A stretch of DNA of 64,000 nucleotides from Paulinella micropora. Lineage: Eukaryota; Cercozoa; Imbricatea; Euglyphida; Paulinellidae. Positions 11,597-20,779 of this stretch are shown piece after piece. Each line of letters starts with the position of its first letter. The stretch's first letter is position 1. The notes below the pieces were generated by a model that did no database searches, had not been told where the DNA came from, and saw nothing but the letters and a program-made list of their open reading frames with translations. The stretch lies in NCBI GenBank assembly GCA_019918135.1, contig WBZZ01004123.1:35001-99000 (forward strand). Direction: 5' to 3'. The position numbers were made by a program, and so were the translations under genes.

Positions 11597-11729
11597 TTGG
11601 CTTTTTACTTTTTCACTTTGAACTTTTTGGAGCTTGTTCCAGTATTAACTTTGGACTTTTCAAGTGCTGTATCATTTTATTAAACAAAAACTCCGCTGTT
11701 AAGTTTGGTACTTTGACTTTAAGTAGACC
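11597..11729 (+). repeat. B2 repeat of the tyrosine-recombinase element
   Basis: Second copy of the approximately 130-base repeat, with about five differences from 10,985-11,116. It marks the probable right end of the element. Confidence 0.75.
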
Positions 11730-11940
11730 TTTGGTCTTCTCATGCCAAAGGTGTCCGGACCACTTTATTAACACAATGGTTATGTACAATGTTGGGAGAG
11801 CAGTTGTAGAGAAAAAAAAAACAAAAAAAGTTCCAGACTGACGAACGTCGACAGACAGAGAAATTTCATTCTGGAGTTATATATATTCCCTGCGGGCGAA
11901 TATGATTTTTGTAAAAATAATAAAAATAATAATAATAATA
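11730..11940. other. Unassigned gap ending in (AAT)n
   Basis: Holds an A-rich run and no coding. It ends in an AAT-type microsatellite that is the tail of the next SINE. Confidence 0.4.
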
Positions 11941-12207
11941 GTGCTTCTCTGTCAATGGCTGATGCATTTCTGCACATGCGCCTCCATCGTCTCACCCGTG
12001 AGGGGAGTACGAAGAATTGACGATAAGCTCTAATGACACCCCCGCAAGGGCAGTTCCAACACTTCCAGACGGACCGGTATGTTCAATGAAAATACTGGTC
12101 CAGACGGAGCGGTATGTTCAATGAAAATACTGGTGGCACCGACGGGAATCGAACTGGCGACAGGGCCCAGATGGTAGAACTTGACCACTGGGCTATCACG
12201 GTGTCCA
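11941..12207 (-). mobile_element. tRNA-derived SINE, copy A
   Basis: On the minus strand: a tRNA-like head with box A (TAGCCCAGTGG) and box B (AGTTCGATTCC), a body of about 190 bases, and a 3' end GACAGAGAAGCAC running into (ATT)n. The body contains a duplicated module (GTATGTTCAATGAAAATACTGG twice, about 35 bases apart). No coding; it would be transcribed by RNA polymerase III and copied by a LINE. One of nine copies in the window. Confidence 0.85.
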
Positions 12208-12208
12208 A

Positions 12209-12296
<88 letters not shown>
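12208..12296. repeat. (AAT)n microsatellite
   Basis: Almost perfect triplet repeat. It serves as the (ATT)n tail of SINE copy B and as the site next to the head of copy A. Confidence 0.95.
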
Positions 12297-12525
12297 GTGC
12301 TTCTCTGTCAATGGCTGATGCATTTCTGCACATGCGCCTCCATCGTCTCACCCGTGAGGGGAGTACGAAGAATTGACGATAAGCTCTAATGACACCCCGC
12401 AAGGGCAGTTCCAACACTTCCAGACGGACCGGTATGTTCAATGAAAATACTGGTGGCACCGACGGGAATCGAACTGGTGACAGGGCCCAGATGGTAGAAC
12501 TTGACCACTGGGCTATCACGGTGTC
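12297..12525 (-). mobile_element. tRNA-derived SINE, copy B
   Basis: Same family and orientation as copy A, but with only one copy of the approximately 35-base body module, so it is the simpler or ancestral form. Confidence 0.85.

Positions 12526-12622
<97 letters not shown>
12526..12622. repeat. (AAT)n microsatellite
   Basis: About 97 bases of AAT repeat between SINE copies B and C; the tail of copy C. Confidence 0.95.
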
Positions 12623-12862
12623 GTGCTTCTCAGACAATGGCGAATGCATTTCTGCACATGTGCCTCCATCGTCTCACCCGCGAGGGGAGTACGGAGATTT
12701 GACGATAGGCTCTACTGACACCCCCGCAAGGCAGCTCCAAGCCTTCCAGACAGACCAAAACTTTCAAAGAAAATATCCTTTGAAAATACTGGCACCGACG
12801 GGAATCGAACTGGCGACAGGTCCCAGATGGTAGACCTTAACCACTGGGCTATCGCGGTGCCA
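12623..12862 (-). mobile_element. tRNA-derived SINE, copy C (second subfamily)
   Basis: Minus-strand SINE with a better preserved tRNA head: the ends GGCACCG and CGGTGCC can pair as a 7-bp acceptor stem, head length about 72 bases. The body differs from copies A and B (for example an ACAATGGCGAATGC segment and AAGAAAATATCC) and matches copy H at 29,347. This defines a second subfamily. Confidence 0.85.
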
Positions 12863-12865
12863 CTT

Positions 12866-12872
12866 AATAATG

Positions 12873-12947
<75 letters not shown>
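12866..12947. repeat. (AAT)n microsatellite at the LINE 5' boundary
   Basis: Triplet repeat ending where the RLE-type LINE leader begins. As another AAT tract follows the LINE 3' end at 26,881, the LINE appears inserted in a microsatellite. Confidence 0.9.
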
Positions 12948-13098
12948 TTTTATTTTAAAGATTTCAGGTTAGACTGATGTTGATCTAGGGGCATAACTTG
13001 AGATCTCATAACACAGACAGTGTGAAGAGTACCTCAACTGTACCACTGCTTTGTCAGAAAGCACACATTAATTGTGGAAAGTTTGACAGGAAAATTTC
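12948..13098 (+). other. LINE 5' leader
   Basis: About 150 noncoding bases between the (AAT)n tract and the first ATG (13,099). Probably the LINE 5' UTR. Confidence 0.5.
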
Positions 13099-13542
13099 AT
13101 GAGTTCTGAGCAAAAGTTGCACGGAACTAGGCAACGGAAATGTGGAGAGTGCCATGCTACATTCGGAACCAGGGAGGAGAAACAGCTCCACTCATGCCTA
13201 CAAGCTAGCACGAGCCCTGATATAAGATCAGCACCATCATCTCCACGACCTCTCACAAGGTCATTAACCAGGTCATTGTCTCAATCAGTCATATCACAGA
13301 CTGCAAGAGCACAAAGACCAAAGGCTACAACCCCCAATTCCTTATCACTGTTCTCTCACAACCAGAGAATCCAGCCTTCATCATCGGGGGAAGTGGCAGA
13401 GCAGACAGGAGACACCACTCCTGCCGCGATTATGCCCACGTTCGCTATGAGGCCGCAGGGAAGTATCCCTTCGCAACCCGAACAGGAAGTACTTATACCG
13501 CATTCGGAAAAAGTACCGTCCATCGGGATGCAAGGGGGGTAA
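13099..13542 (+). CDS. LINE N-terminal zinc-finger ORF
   Basis: 147 codons. Residues 15-33 hold a C2HC-type finger: KCGECHATFGTREEKQLHSC, with Cys15, Cys18, His31 and Cys33 as ligands. It is followed by a long Ser/Thr/Pro-rich, Arg-containing linker (SLTRSLSQS). N-terminal C2H2/C2HC fingers are typical of R2-like LINEs and recognise target DNA. Reading after 13,542 goes on in other frames, so this is the first piece of a longer protein or a separate ORF1. Start chosen as the first ATG after the leader. Confidence 0.55.
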   Translation: MSSEQKLHGTRQRKCGECHATFGTREEKQLHSCLQASTSPDIRSAPSSPRPLTRSLTRSLSQSVISQTARAQRPKATTPNSLSLFSHNQRIQPSSSGEVAEQTGDTTPAAIMPTFAMRPQGSIPSQPEQEVLIPHSEKVPSIGMQGG

Positions 13543-14074
13543 CTGGAACCACCGACTACACACACCCCTCACAGGTGCAAAGGGAAAAGCGGAAAGAATG
13601 GTGATGGCGACCCCACATGCTTCGTGAAAAACGGTGGCATAGGGACATCTCAGGACAGGCCATCAAGCCTTGTCGAGTTGCATTTCCCTGTGGGGGCCCC
13701 ACTCAGCCGATCCTACTCCCTCCGGGGAGAGGGAGGCGAGCGGGAGCACGCCTAGGCCCAGCAGGTTGAGTGCTAAAGAGGATGATAGAGAAGTGCCCAT
13801 CAGGGGGAGTGTTCGGTCCGCACCAGCAAGGGCAGCTGATCTATCACCCCAAGGCACTGCAACGGATACTGAGGTTGAAGTAGGCATAGCTACTGCTCGT
13901 CCTGCAATCATTCAGTGCCAGAAGAAGAAATCCATCAGATTGTGTGAAGGTGTTTGCATCCAATGGAGACGTGCAATATATGTAGCACAGACGACTTGCG
14001 GAACTCACTTACAGAAACGATGTGTGATCGTTGCACTACCAATCAACTAGCATGCACAAATGTGAACGTGGCTA
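13543..14074 (+). pseudogene. LINE linker with Cys pairs, frame-broken
   Basis: Codes in more than one frame. A Pro/Ser-rich stretch (13,670-13,950) leads to METCNICSTDD...MCDRCTTNQL near 13,957-14,045 in frame 1, i.e. two CxxC pairs that may form another zinc site. At least one frameshift lies between this and the next piece at 14,075. Confidence 0.4.
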
Positions 14075-14716
14075 GTGAGAGTAAGGAGAACAAGTCGATG
14101 CTCTACAAGGCGACAGGTGAAAGCAAAGAAAACAAGCGGAGCGAACTCAACTCCGAATACACTACTGATAGTGAAGAGAGGTTTCTGCCCTCAATGTGGA
14201 TTCTCCAGACTGCTAGTCCGACATGGACAGTGCGGACATAGCGCAACTACATGTGAAAGCTGTACGCTTAACATATTTGACATGCACGGATCTAATTGTG
14301 AGCACTGCCAAGCAGACGTTCGCTTCCTAAGAGTCGGAGCAGGAGAAACGATCGCGCCTGCTGCCACTTGCACTGCATGTGCAGGACTCGACACATTCTA
14401 CCCGAAGATCCTACCTTGCAAGCACGAGGGGTATTGCGAATGTTGTATAAATCGTTTGCTTGCAGCAAACCAGTGCTACATGGTATGCGGGATTCCTAGC
14501 AACTTTTACGAATGCAAGGGACAAGTCATCATGGTTCCCCCGACGCAAACAGCAACACGCCCAAATGGTAACGCAATTACCAAGTCACCTGAATCAGTCG
14601 TCTCTGCTACAAGCACGGATGAGGAGAGCGAAGATGAACATGCTGGCGGAGCAACCATGCATGAGGGGAAACGTAACGAACCAAATGGCGCAAGAGGAGG
14701 ACGGAGAACCACGTGA
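14075..14716 (+). CDS. LINE segment with two RING-like zinc fingers
   Basis: 213 codons. First cluster: Cys38-x2-Cys41-x11-Cys53-x-His55-x4-Cys60-x2-Cys63-x11-Cys75-x2-Cys78, with the core QCGHSATTCESC. Second cluster: Cys99-x2-Cys102-x12-Cys115-x-His117-x3-Cys121-x2-Cys124-x9-Cys134-x3-Cys138, with the core PCKHEGYCECC. Both follow the C3HC4 order of RING domains, which usually bind E2 enzymes in ubiquitin transfer; other cross-brace zinc folds share it. The C-terminal third is acidic and then basic. RING-like fingers are not a standard part of R2-like LINEs, so this is a notable feature. Function as a ligase is inference only. Confidence 0.55.
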   Translation: MRVRRTSRCSTRRQVKAKKTSGANSTPNTLLIVKRGFCPQCGFSRLLVRHGQCGHSATTCESCTLNIFDMHGSNCEHCQADVRFLRVGAGETIAPAATCTACAGLDTFYPKILPCKHEGYCECCINRLLAANQCYMVCGIPSNFYECKGQVIMVPPTQTATRPNGNAITKSPESVVSATSTDEESEDEHAGGATMHEGKRNEPNGARGGRRTT

Positions 14717-14842
14717 GCTCAAACAGGGCCTCCACTTGTCGAAATCAACAATGGAAGGGTCCATAGGAATTGCGGCGCTTGCTGGGACGAACACACACCC
14801 GGGCCTGCTGCCAGGGGAAGAAGCAGAGCGGCAGGAAAAGAA

Positions 14843-15478
14843 GTGAAGCGAGCAGAAGGAAGCAGACGTGCCGACAGCAAGCTGACAGGCGAGCGTCACG
14901 AAAATGGCACTCAACAACACACATCCAGCTCTTTGCCAACGTACTTACATTCGCCTACCTCACAATCAGCGTCTTCAGACGATGACGAGCCAGGAGATGG
15001 AAAAGGGGAGAGGAGCGTCCGTGGTCAACACCCAATGCAGTTCTGCGGTTGCAGATTCGTGCTAGCAAAGGAACGAAGACGAGCAGAAGAAATAGCAGCG
15101 GCTCATCTAAACAACTTCCACCGACCACCGCCCAAGACGGACGAAAAGATCAATGGGGGGTCACTACGGACTGCCGGAGTACACTGGTGTTGTATCTGCA
15201 CCAATTACGTACCACATCGCAAATGGTACACCCACCGCGACCAAGATGACGCCCACCGACGACCGCTACCGGGGACGAACATACGAAAACGCGCTACAAA
15301 TGCTAGGCAGGCTCAACTTGCCGTGGAACGGAAGACTGTCCAAGTACAACCTGCCAAGCAGCCTATGGTCCCAATCCCAACTGACAGTCGCGAGCTGCGG
15401 GAAATGTTCACTGCGGAGAAAAACTGCTTAAACATGGACCGATGTTCAACTGTGTACCGAGACGATCATGGCCGATGA
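14843..15478 (+). CDS. LINE segment with C2H2-like fingers
   Basis: 211 codons, same frame as the RING-like segment. After a Ser-rich region come FCGCRFVLAKERRR...HLNNFH and WCCICTNYVPHRKWYTH, two C2H2-like fingers in the place where R2-like LINEs keep DNA-binding fingers. The piece overlaps the next frame at 15,442, marking a frameshift. The stretch 14,717-14,842 between the two ORFs is open in alternative frames only. Confidence 0.5.
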   Translation: MKRAEGSRRADSKLTGERHENGTQQHTSSSLPTYLHSPTSQSASSDDDEPGDGKGERSVRGQHPMQFCGCRFVLAKERRRAEEIAAAHLNNFHRPPPKTDEKINGGSLRTAGVHWCCICTNYVPHRKWYTHRDQDDAHRRPLPGTNIRKRATNARQAQLAVERKTVQVQPAKQPMVPIPTDSRELREMFTAEKNCLNMDRCSTVYRDDHGR

Positions 15479-15894
15479 TTGCTGATGCAATGCGCCCCCT
15501 ACTTAAGCAGTACCACGACTCGAAAGATCTGGAAGAAAAGGAGAGAATTGGGATTGCAATCATGTTCGCGCCTAGGCTGATACTTGCTCGCAAATCAACA
15601 CCACCAGCATGCGGATACAATGCGAAAAGGGGATTGTCTGTGAGAAGGAGAATTGAATCCAACTCACAAGGCATAGCTCGAGCTCGAGGAGACCTGAATC
15701 ACATACTCCAAGCTGCTATCAAGATATGCAAGAGGAAGCTGGGAACTTTGAATCATCCAGAGCATTCACCAATGCGGATTCGGATGAAGAGGAGCCGGGT
15801 GAGCAGGACAACGACGAGCTGGAAGGAAACGAGAGCAATCGAAAGAAGCAACGCACCACCAAGGACTCGGCAGTCAAGAGAGCAACGGAACTGA
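15442..15894 (+). CDS. LINE pre-RT region
   Basis: 150 codons with helical charged sequence (KDLEEKERIGIAIMFAPRLIL, partly shown) and GIARARGDLNHILQAAIKICKRK. This resembles the helical linker that joins the finger region to the RT in R2-like proteins. Overlaps the next frame from 15,726, so a frameshift separates it from the RT. Confidence 0.4.
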   Translation: MFNCVPRRSWPMIADAMRPLLKQYHDSKDLEEKERIGIAIMFAPRLILARKSTPPACGYNAKRGLSVRRRIESNSQGIARARGDLNHILQAAIKICKRKLGTLNHPEHSPMRIRMKRSRVSRTTTSWKETRAIERSNAPPRTRQSREQRN

Positions 15895-17096
15895 TGGCCC
15901 AAGGCCACACCAGCAAAGCCATGAATGCATTTTTCTCTCCACCCATACTGACCCCAACAGAGGATATCCTTCCTACAGTATGGGAGCTATATCCACCGGC
16001 AGACCGACAACAATGGAGCATGCCAAAACCTCCGTTCTTGTATCGATTCCCTCAAATCGAGTTGAAAGAAATGAGAGCAGCCGTGAAGAAGCAAGCTGAC
16101 GGGGCAGGACCCGGACCATCAGGGCAAACAGGAGCTTTCTGGTTGTCGATGATTAACGACGACGCCTGCATGAAAGGATTAGCTGCTATAGTCACTGACT
16201 TCCTCAACGCGGACGTAGGCCCTGCTCTGCGAGAACTTACAGCAAGCTGCCGACTAATCTTGATTGAAAAGCGGAAGAACGCGCCGCGGCCGATTGCACC
16301 GGGAGAAATTATAATCAAGCTGGCAAAGACTATCGCGCTTGGACGAGCGGGAGTCAAACAAGCCATCGACTCTCATTTCCGCGGCGTTAACTTTGGAGCC
16401 GGAGCAGAGGAAGGAGCAGCAATTGCTATCCACGTCGCACGCCAACACGCAGCATCGCTTCAGGGAAGAGCATGGGCGGTAATCATGGATCAAAATAATG
16501 CTTACAACGAAATCGACAGAGCCACTTGTCTCCAAGAAATGTATCGAATCCAAGATCTGGCACCCCTGTGGGGCATCACCGACCTTCTATACCGCAACCC
16601 ATCCAAGCTACTACTCCAGATGCCAGATGGGAAAATAGAGACAGTCAACTCAGAGAACGGAGCTAGACAGGGAGATATGCTTGGCGGGCTCCTATTCTAC
16701 CTCGGTTTTCAACCTCTGTTGGAAGAAGTACTGGGGAACGTACGAGCAGACGCAAAGAGCATGCAACGACCACAAGGCTTAGCATCGATAGATCAACCGA
16801 TCAGTGACAACGACACTGAGCCTGACGATATGGGTGAAGAGAAGGTACATGTTGTAGCAGTAGTGGACGATACACAGTTCGTCACCACTCCTGAGTTACT
16901 ACCTTCCGTCATCCATCACATGACAAAGCTTGCACCCAATTACAGCCTTCGGACCCACCCGGCAGCGGTGGTAAAGCTCGGAGACCAAGGAGAACTTCCA
17001 GACGAGGTAAGACAACACCTTACAGCTGCTGGAGTCAAAATCTTCGAAGACGAACCGGTCGAGGTGCTGGGATCAAATGCTCGGAGGAGATCATAA
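15726..17096 (+). CDS. LINE reverse transcriptase
   Basis: 456 codons. An acidic N-terminal part is followed by RT motifs: GAGPGPSGQTGAFW (about residue 125), RKNAPRPIAPGE (about 180), motif A VIMDQNNAYNEIDR (about 253), motif B GARQGDMLGGLLF (about 312) and motif C AVVDDTQFV (about 381). The catalytic Asp residues of A and C are present; the usual YADD is VVDD. It copies LINE RNA at nicked target DNA. It overlaps the downstream frame at 17,077, so the thumb lies after a frameshift. The RT type with no upstream APE endonuclease and a C-terminal RLE fits R2-like LINEs. Confidence 0.75.
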   Translation: MQEEAGNFESSRAFTNADSDEEEPGEQDNDELEGNESNRKKQRTTKDSAVKRATELMAQGHTSKAMNAFFSPPILTPTEDILPTVWELYPPADRQQWSMPKPPFLYRFPQIELKEMRAAVKKQADGAGPGPSGQTGAFWLSMINDDACMKGLAAIVTDFLNADVGPALRELTASCRLILIEKRKNAPRPIAPGEIIIKLAKTIALGRAGVKQAIDSHFRGVNFGAGAEEGAAIAIHVARQHAASLQGRAWAVIMDQNNAYNEIDRATCLQEMYRIQDLAPLWGITDLLYRNPSKLLLQMPDGKIETVNSENGARQGDMLGGLLFYLGFQPLLEEVLGNVRADAKSMQRPQGLASIDQPISDNDTEPDDMGEEKVHVVAVVDDTQFVTTPELLPSVIHHMTKLAPNYSLRTHPAAVVKLGDQGELPDEVRQHLTAAGVKIFEDEPVEVLGSNARRRS

Positions 17097-17673
17097 ACAG
17101 CAAACGAAGTGGGCTTTGGACTTAGTTGCGAAGTGGGGAGAACAGGCAATGCAGATCGCAGACGCAAGGAGAATGCCGCTGCGGGAGCGCCTCATCCTCA
17201 TCAAGAACTATGCCAACTTCAAAACAAGCTACATCGCCTCCACGCTCCCCAGCCATGTAGCATGGACTGCAATCGAATCCACGCGGAAGTAGCGCTGGCA
17301 CACGCAATACGGCAAGTCGGTTTAAATGGAGATGAAATTGCTCTTCTACCTACCCCAGGCCCTGAGGCCTTATGGCAACCATTTCATAACATACCTACAA
17401 GTTATCGCGTCCTCAGCCGTCACCAACGCACACTTCTTGGCAACTGCATGCCGTGCGATCCAATACTCCAGCTGGAAAAATTACGGCCGGGAAGGGATAG
17501 ACAAGATCTCGGCTACCCCCTATGGAAGAGAAATCTCCCAAGCACATGCAGACCATGTGGAGGCATGCAAAGCGGCAGACGTGGAGACGCCCTACTGGCT
17601 TGCTCGGTCTACTGCTGCATTGCTAGAACGATGCAAGGAGAAACCGATCCCGATGTACTACCAGGTAACATGA
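17077..17673 (+). CDS. LINE thumb / post-RT region, interrupted by copia
   Basis: Frame 1 pieces at 17,077-17,292 (KWALDLVAKWGEQAM, RERLILIKNYANFK) and 17,326-17,673 (LPQALRPYGNHFITY) separated by a stop after ESTRK. The helical RERL.L.KN..F pattern is typical of the post-RT region of R2-like LINEs. The last codons run into the copia target site GAAAC at 17,640, and the same frame resumes at 25,702 with KPINRMVHQFLATLKGK. Confidence 0.5.
17640..17644 (+). repeat. Target-site duplication GAAAC (left)
   Basis: GAAAC here and at 25,702-25,706 flank the copia element. Five bases is the usual copia duplication length. Confidence 0.8.
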
Positions 17674-18118
17674 TTACTTATTCAGTAAAGCGGTTTACCA
17701 CGATCGAATAATCCGTAAGGAACTTATCGAGTTCAATAAAACTACTTTAATGACAATGCAAAGACTGGCAGAACTAAGAGTAACTGATCGACGGCAGAGA
17801 TGATGTTCTAGTTATTCTAGATTGATAATTAGGTTTAGTAATGACTGGTAAACGTAATCCGTGAAATAGAATAACCGGAAATGAATAGTTGTTATATTCT
17901 CACCCTTTACCGTTCTACATACCGATCTAGAAAGGTCTAGAAATATAGTGTCACAGTAATGCCACTTATTCTTGCAATATATAGGGAAGATTGGCATTTC
18001 ACAGTCAGTTAATATCCGGTGTGCGGTGTCAGGTATTCTAATCCTAAAGGTAACTAGTGATATTAGAGTTCCATCAGGGAATATTAATAATATAATGATG
18101 TAGTATCATACTACAATA
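17645..18118 (-). repeat. 3' LTR of copia element 1
   Basis: About 97% like 25,226-25,701. In element orientation it starts TATTGTAGTA and ends GGGATCG, so it lacks the usual TG...CA ends if the GAAAC duplication sets the edges; a TGTA...TACA pair lies just inside. Confidence 0.8.
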
Positions 18119-18126
18119 CCCCCTCT
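18119..18126 (-). promoter_or_regulatory. Polypurine tract of copia element 1
   Basis: Plus strand CCCCCTCT, i.e. AGAGGGGG in element orientation, directly next to the 3' LTR. This is where plus-strand DNA synthesis would be primed. Confidence 0.65.
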
Positions 18127-18484
18127 GAACTCAATATCACCTCGATAAATTGAGTGTCATAGATTATGTCGACAATTAAAGTCTTCAACCTCAAAAATCT
18201 GTGAAGAGTCAGCAAAAATCACCGCCTCGCCGGGCGAGCAGACGAACGTGATCATAGCAAGCAAGCTCACTACTATAAGTCCTTCCACTTTGCAATTATT
18301 GTTTATGAACTTCGTAAATGACTTCAAGTACTATTCGGAGTTCAAATCAGCTCCAAGTTCCGTTGTCTCATCCCACAACCATGTTCCATCAAGCGGTGTT
18401 GTAGCTGGGTTCGAAACGTTTGCAACCCCTCCGTCCTAGCGCTTGTAGCCTCTCCTTCATAGCGCTCGTAACCCCTCCTCCTAG
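18127..18484. other. Copia 1 internal stretch without clear coding
   Basis: Follows the polypurine tract; starts GAACTCAATATCACC, a string nearly repeated next to the LTR of the non-autonomous element at 30,573. No coding seen. Confidence 0.4.
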
Positions 18485-19035
18485 GTGTTACCCCCCTCCC
18501 GATTCGGGGGTTCATTTGCGACTTCCAGCGCCCTTCTTGGCCCGTACCGGACGGCAAGGTTCAATCGCCGGTCCATGAGGAGGAATCGAGTCGTCGTCAT
18601 GCTGACCGGCCCCATTCATTGGAATTCTCGACGGCAAACTACAGTGGCTTTATCGACCATGGGCGCTGAAGTTATTGCTCTAACTGCGCGAGGACGGCTA
18701 TTGCAGTGCAAAGCTTCTTATGTGAGCTCAACGTTCCTATTCCGCGGCCGACGGTGATTCATGAGGATAATCGCGGTTCGATCATCGTGTCTGCAAACGG
18801 ACTGGGTGGTCCGCGTTCCCGTCATCTTGACATTAAGCATCATTACGTCGTGGAGCAAGTGTGTGAAAAACGAGTGATCGTCCGGTACATACCATCCGGA
18901 GACAACTTGGCTGATTTGTTTACAAAGCCTCTGCCGACACCACAGTACCGCGCACTTGTGGATCAATTCACCGTCAAGCATATGAATCTCACCATTACGC
19001 GATCGCCGCGTGAAGCGGCAGTTGCCACAATCTGA
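18485..19035 (+). pseudogene. Copia RNase H-like region, opposite strand
   Basis: Carries PIHWNSRRQTTVALSTMGAE (the W.S(K/R)(R/K)Q..VALS...AE signature), VIHEDNRGSI, RSRHLDIKHHYVVEQV and DNLADLFTKPLP. These are the late RNase H motifs of copia Pol. It reads on the plus strand while the RT reads on the minus strand. Confidence 0.75.
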
Positions 19036-19107
19036 GTCGGAGTACGAATTGAACTCGAAGCTTCGCGGGTCGATATTGGCGGGGGAAAACAAACCACGCT
19101 CCTCCCG

Positions 19108-20600
19108 TCAGTGTCGATAAGCACACCCAACCATAGAGTACGCGACGTCGGGTGCCTGGTGACCGAAGACGCTCAACCTATTAACAGCGAACGCGAGATG
19201 GGGCTGGGACATCGATGCCGGCCAAATAAGCTCACCAATGAGCATGGGAAGACTCCATTGTCGAAGGGGAGAGTCAGCAGCAGCTGGGGCAGGCTCCTGT
19301 ACGGTCGCTGGGGTAGGCACAGGGTTGGCATTCGCATAACCACGATCCCGCAGTAGTCCACGAATATACGCGCGTTGATGAATTAGTAAGCCAGAGTCGA
19401 ATCGTCTGAACTGAAGTCCGGTGAAAACCTTCACCTCCCCCATAGCCTTGTAGCGGAACTTGTGTTCGTCCAACTTGCGTTTGAGATTCTCATACTGCAC
19501 AGCAAGTTTGCAAAATACGAGCATGTCGTCGGTCATAAGCAATAAGACCCAAGGCAGCGACGTACGACTGTTGATAAACGCCGGCGGGAATGATGCATCG
19601 TTGCCTGAAAGATAAAACACACATGGGTCCACAGTAGATTGGGCATAACCAAGCTTGCGTAGAAATCGAGCCACATGGTCATGCCATCGCCGACCAGCTT
19701 GCGGGGACCCACATAACGCCTTCAGTACACGCCAGATAGCGTACGGGTCGTCTTGCTTTCTGAAGTAATCTGGCGGGATTGCAAACACAACATCCACCAT
19801 ATCAGCATGTATGTATGCCTGACTGAAGTCGATGACTAGAAGAAGCATGCACAGTCCAACCATGATGGCGCAGAGCAGCAGAAGCGTCCAATGATGGGCC
19901 ACAGGCGTTGTCGTCTCGTACGGACTAAAGTGTTCATACTCATGCATGCGATTGCCAAACAGGACGAGCCTAGATTTGTACGATGTCTCACCGGTAGATT
20001 CATTTTGTTTTATTGCGTCCACGAAACCAGTGTGGATCGGAGCAATGTTTGTTCGTCGAGCATCCTCTCTTGTCGCCCACTGAACACAGTTAGCCTCGTA
20101 TAAACCATCAATCTCCTTCCTGCGTGCGGCCATAACGTTGCTGTCAAGCCTCTTCTGCTTTTCTGGTACCCGAAGCACATGTACACATTGACCTCATCGT
20201 CGTTGTTGTCGTCGTTGTAGACGTCGTCTTCGTACGCCAGCTTCACGGAATGTGATGAGTGATGAGGAGGGCGAGGCTTGCGAGACCTTTTCCCATCGAC
20301 GATGTTCTGTCCCCCCACGTTGCCATCGATATCCCTAGGTGCCTTCGGACGAGCAAGGGGAGAGCGGTTGAGAGGGTGAAAGTGTACTGTGTGTACCGTG
20401 TCGTGCGTTGCAGATGGTACTGTTGTCGCGAGGGGAGCAAACGAAACCACTGGCGACGCGTCGAAGTTACTGTCGACCCCAATCTCGTACACACTTCCGT
20501 CGTTATTGTGTTATTCTTCCGTCTTAACGAGTACCAGGTTCTCGTCGGCTTGCTCCGTCTCTTGCTGCAAAATGTCACGATATTCCCGTGAAGTTTGGCC
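19108..20600 (-). pseudogene. Copia 1 reverse transcriptase region
   Basis: Shows NCVQWATREDARR, GFVDAIKQNESTGETSYKSR, LLVIDFSQAYIHADM (motif A with catalytic Asp), VLKALCGSPQAGRRW and VLLLMTDDMLVF (motif C). This is the standard copia RT order. Confidence 0.8.
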
Positions 20601-20779
20601 AACTTTTTCTACTGACTGGACCGGTTGGAGTCGGGGTGGGTCGTCGAACGACCAAGGTCGCTCGTTCACGTTGGCGTCTATGCCTCTCGTTGACTCGTCG
20701 AACTTCACGTTTTGCACCTCGACAATCTTCCTTGTAGTAGGCATGAAAATGCGATAGAGACGACGAAATATATTGTACC

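Larger units (their letters stand above)
8400..11729 (+). mobile_element. Tyrosine-recombinase element, DIRS/Ngaro-like, broken
   Basis: GC-richer than the virus-like DNA it abuts. In order: a Gag-like region, an RNase H-like region, a tyrosine recombinase region, then a direct repeat pair (10,985-11,116 and 11,597-11,729) separated by about 480 bases. This end has the form B1-A2-B2 of Ngaro-type split direct repeats; the matching A1 at the left end is not seen, so the element looks truncated where it meets the fibre gene. No RT region is visible between the Gag-like and RNase H regions. It is a fossil with about four breaks. It could be a DIRS relative that lost its RT or a distinct RNase H plus recombinase group. 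Confidence 0.65.

Noticed and set aside
12196-12718. Long frames of poly-Ile, poly-Tyr, poly-Leu or poly-Asn in the AAT tracts
   Set aside because: They are translations of the triplet repeat; no start context or protein features.
12780-12862. A tRNA gene on the minus strand
   Set aside because: It has a tRNA-like acceptor stem and boxes A and B, but the D and T stems pair poorly, it is fused to a SINE body, and nine copies exist. It is a SINE head.
18127-18484. A separate host gene at the left side of copia element 1
   Set aside because: The region lies inside the LTRs and carries the purine tract flank; no family motifs.
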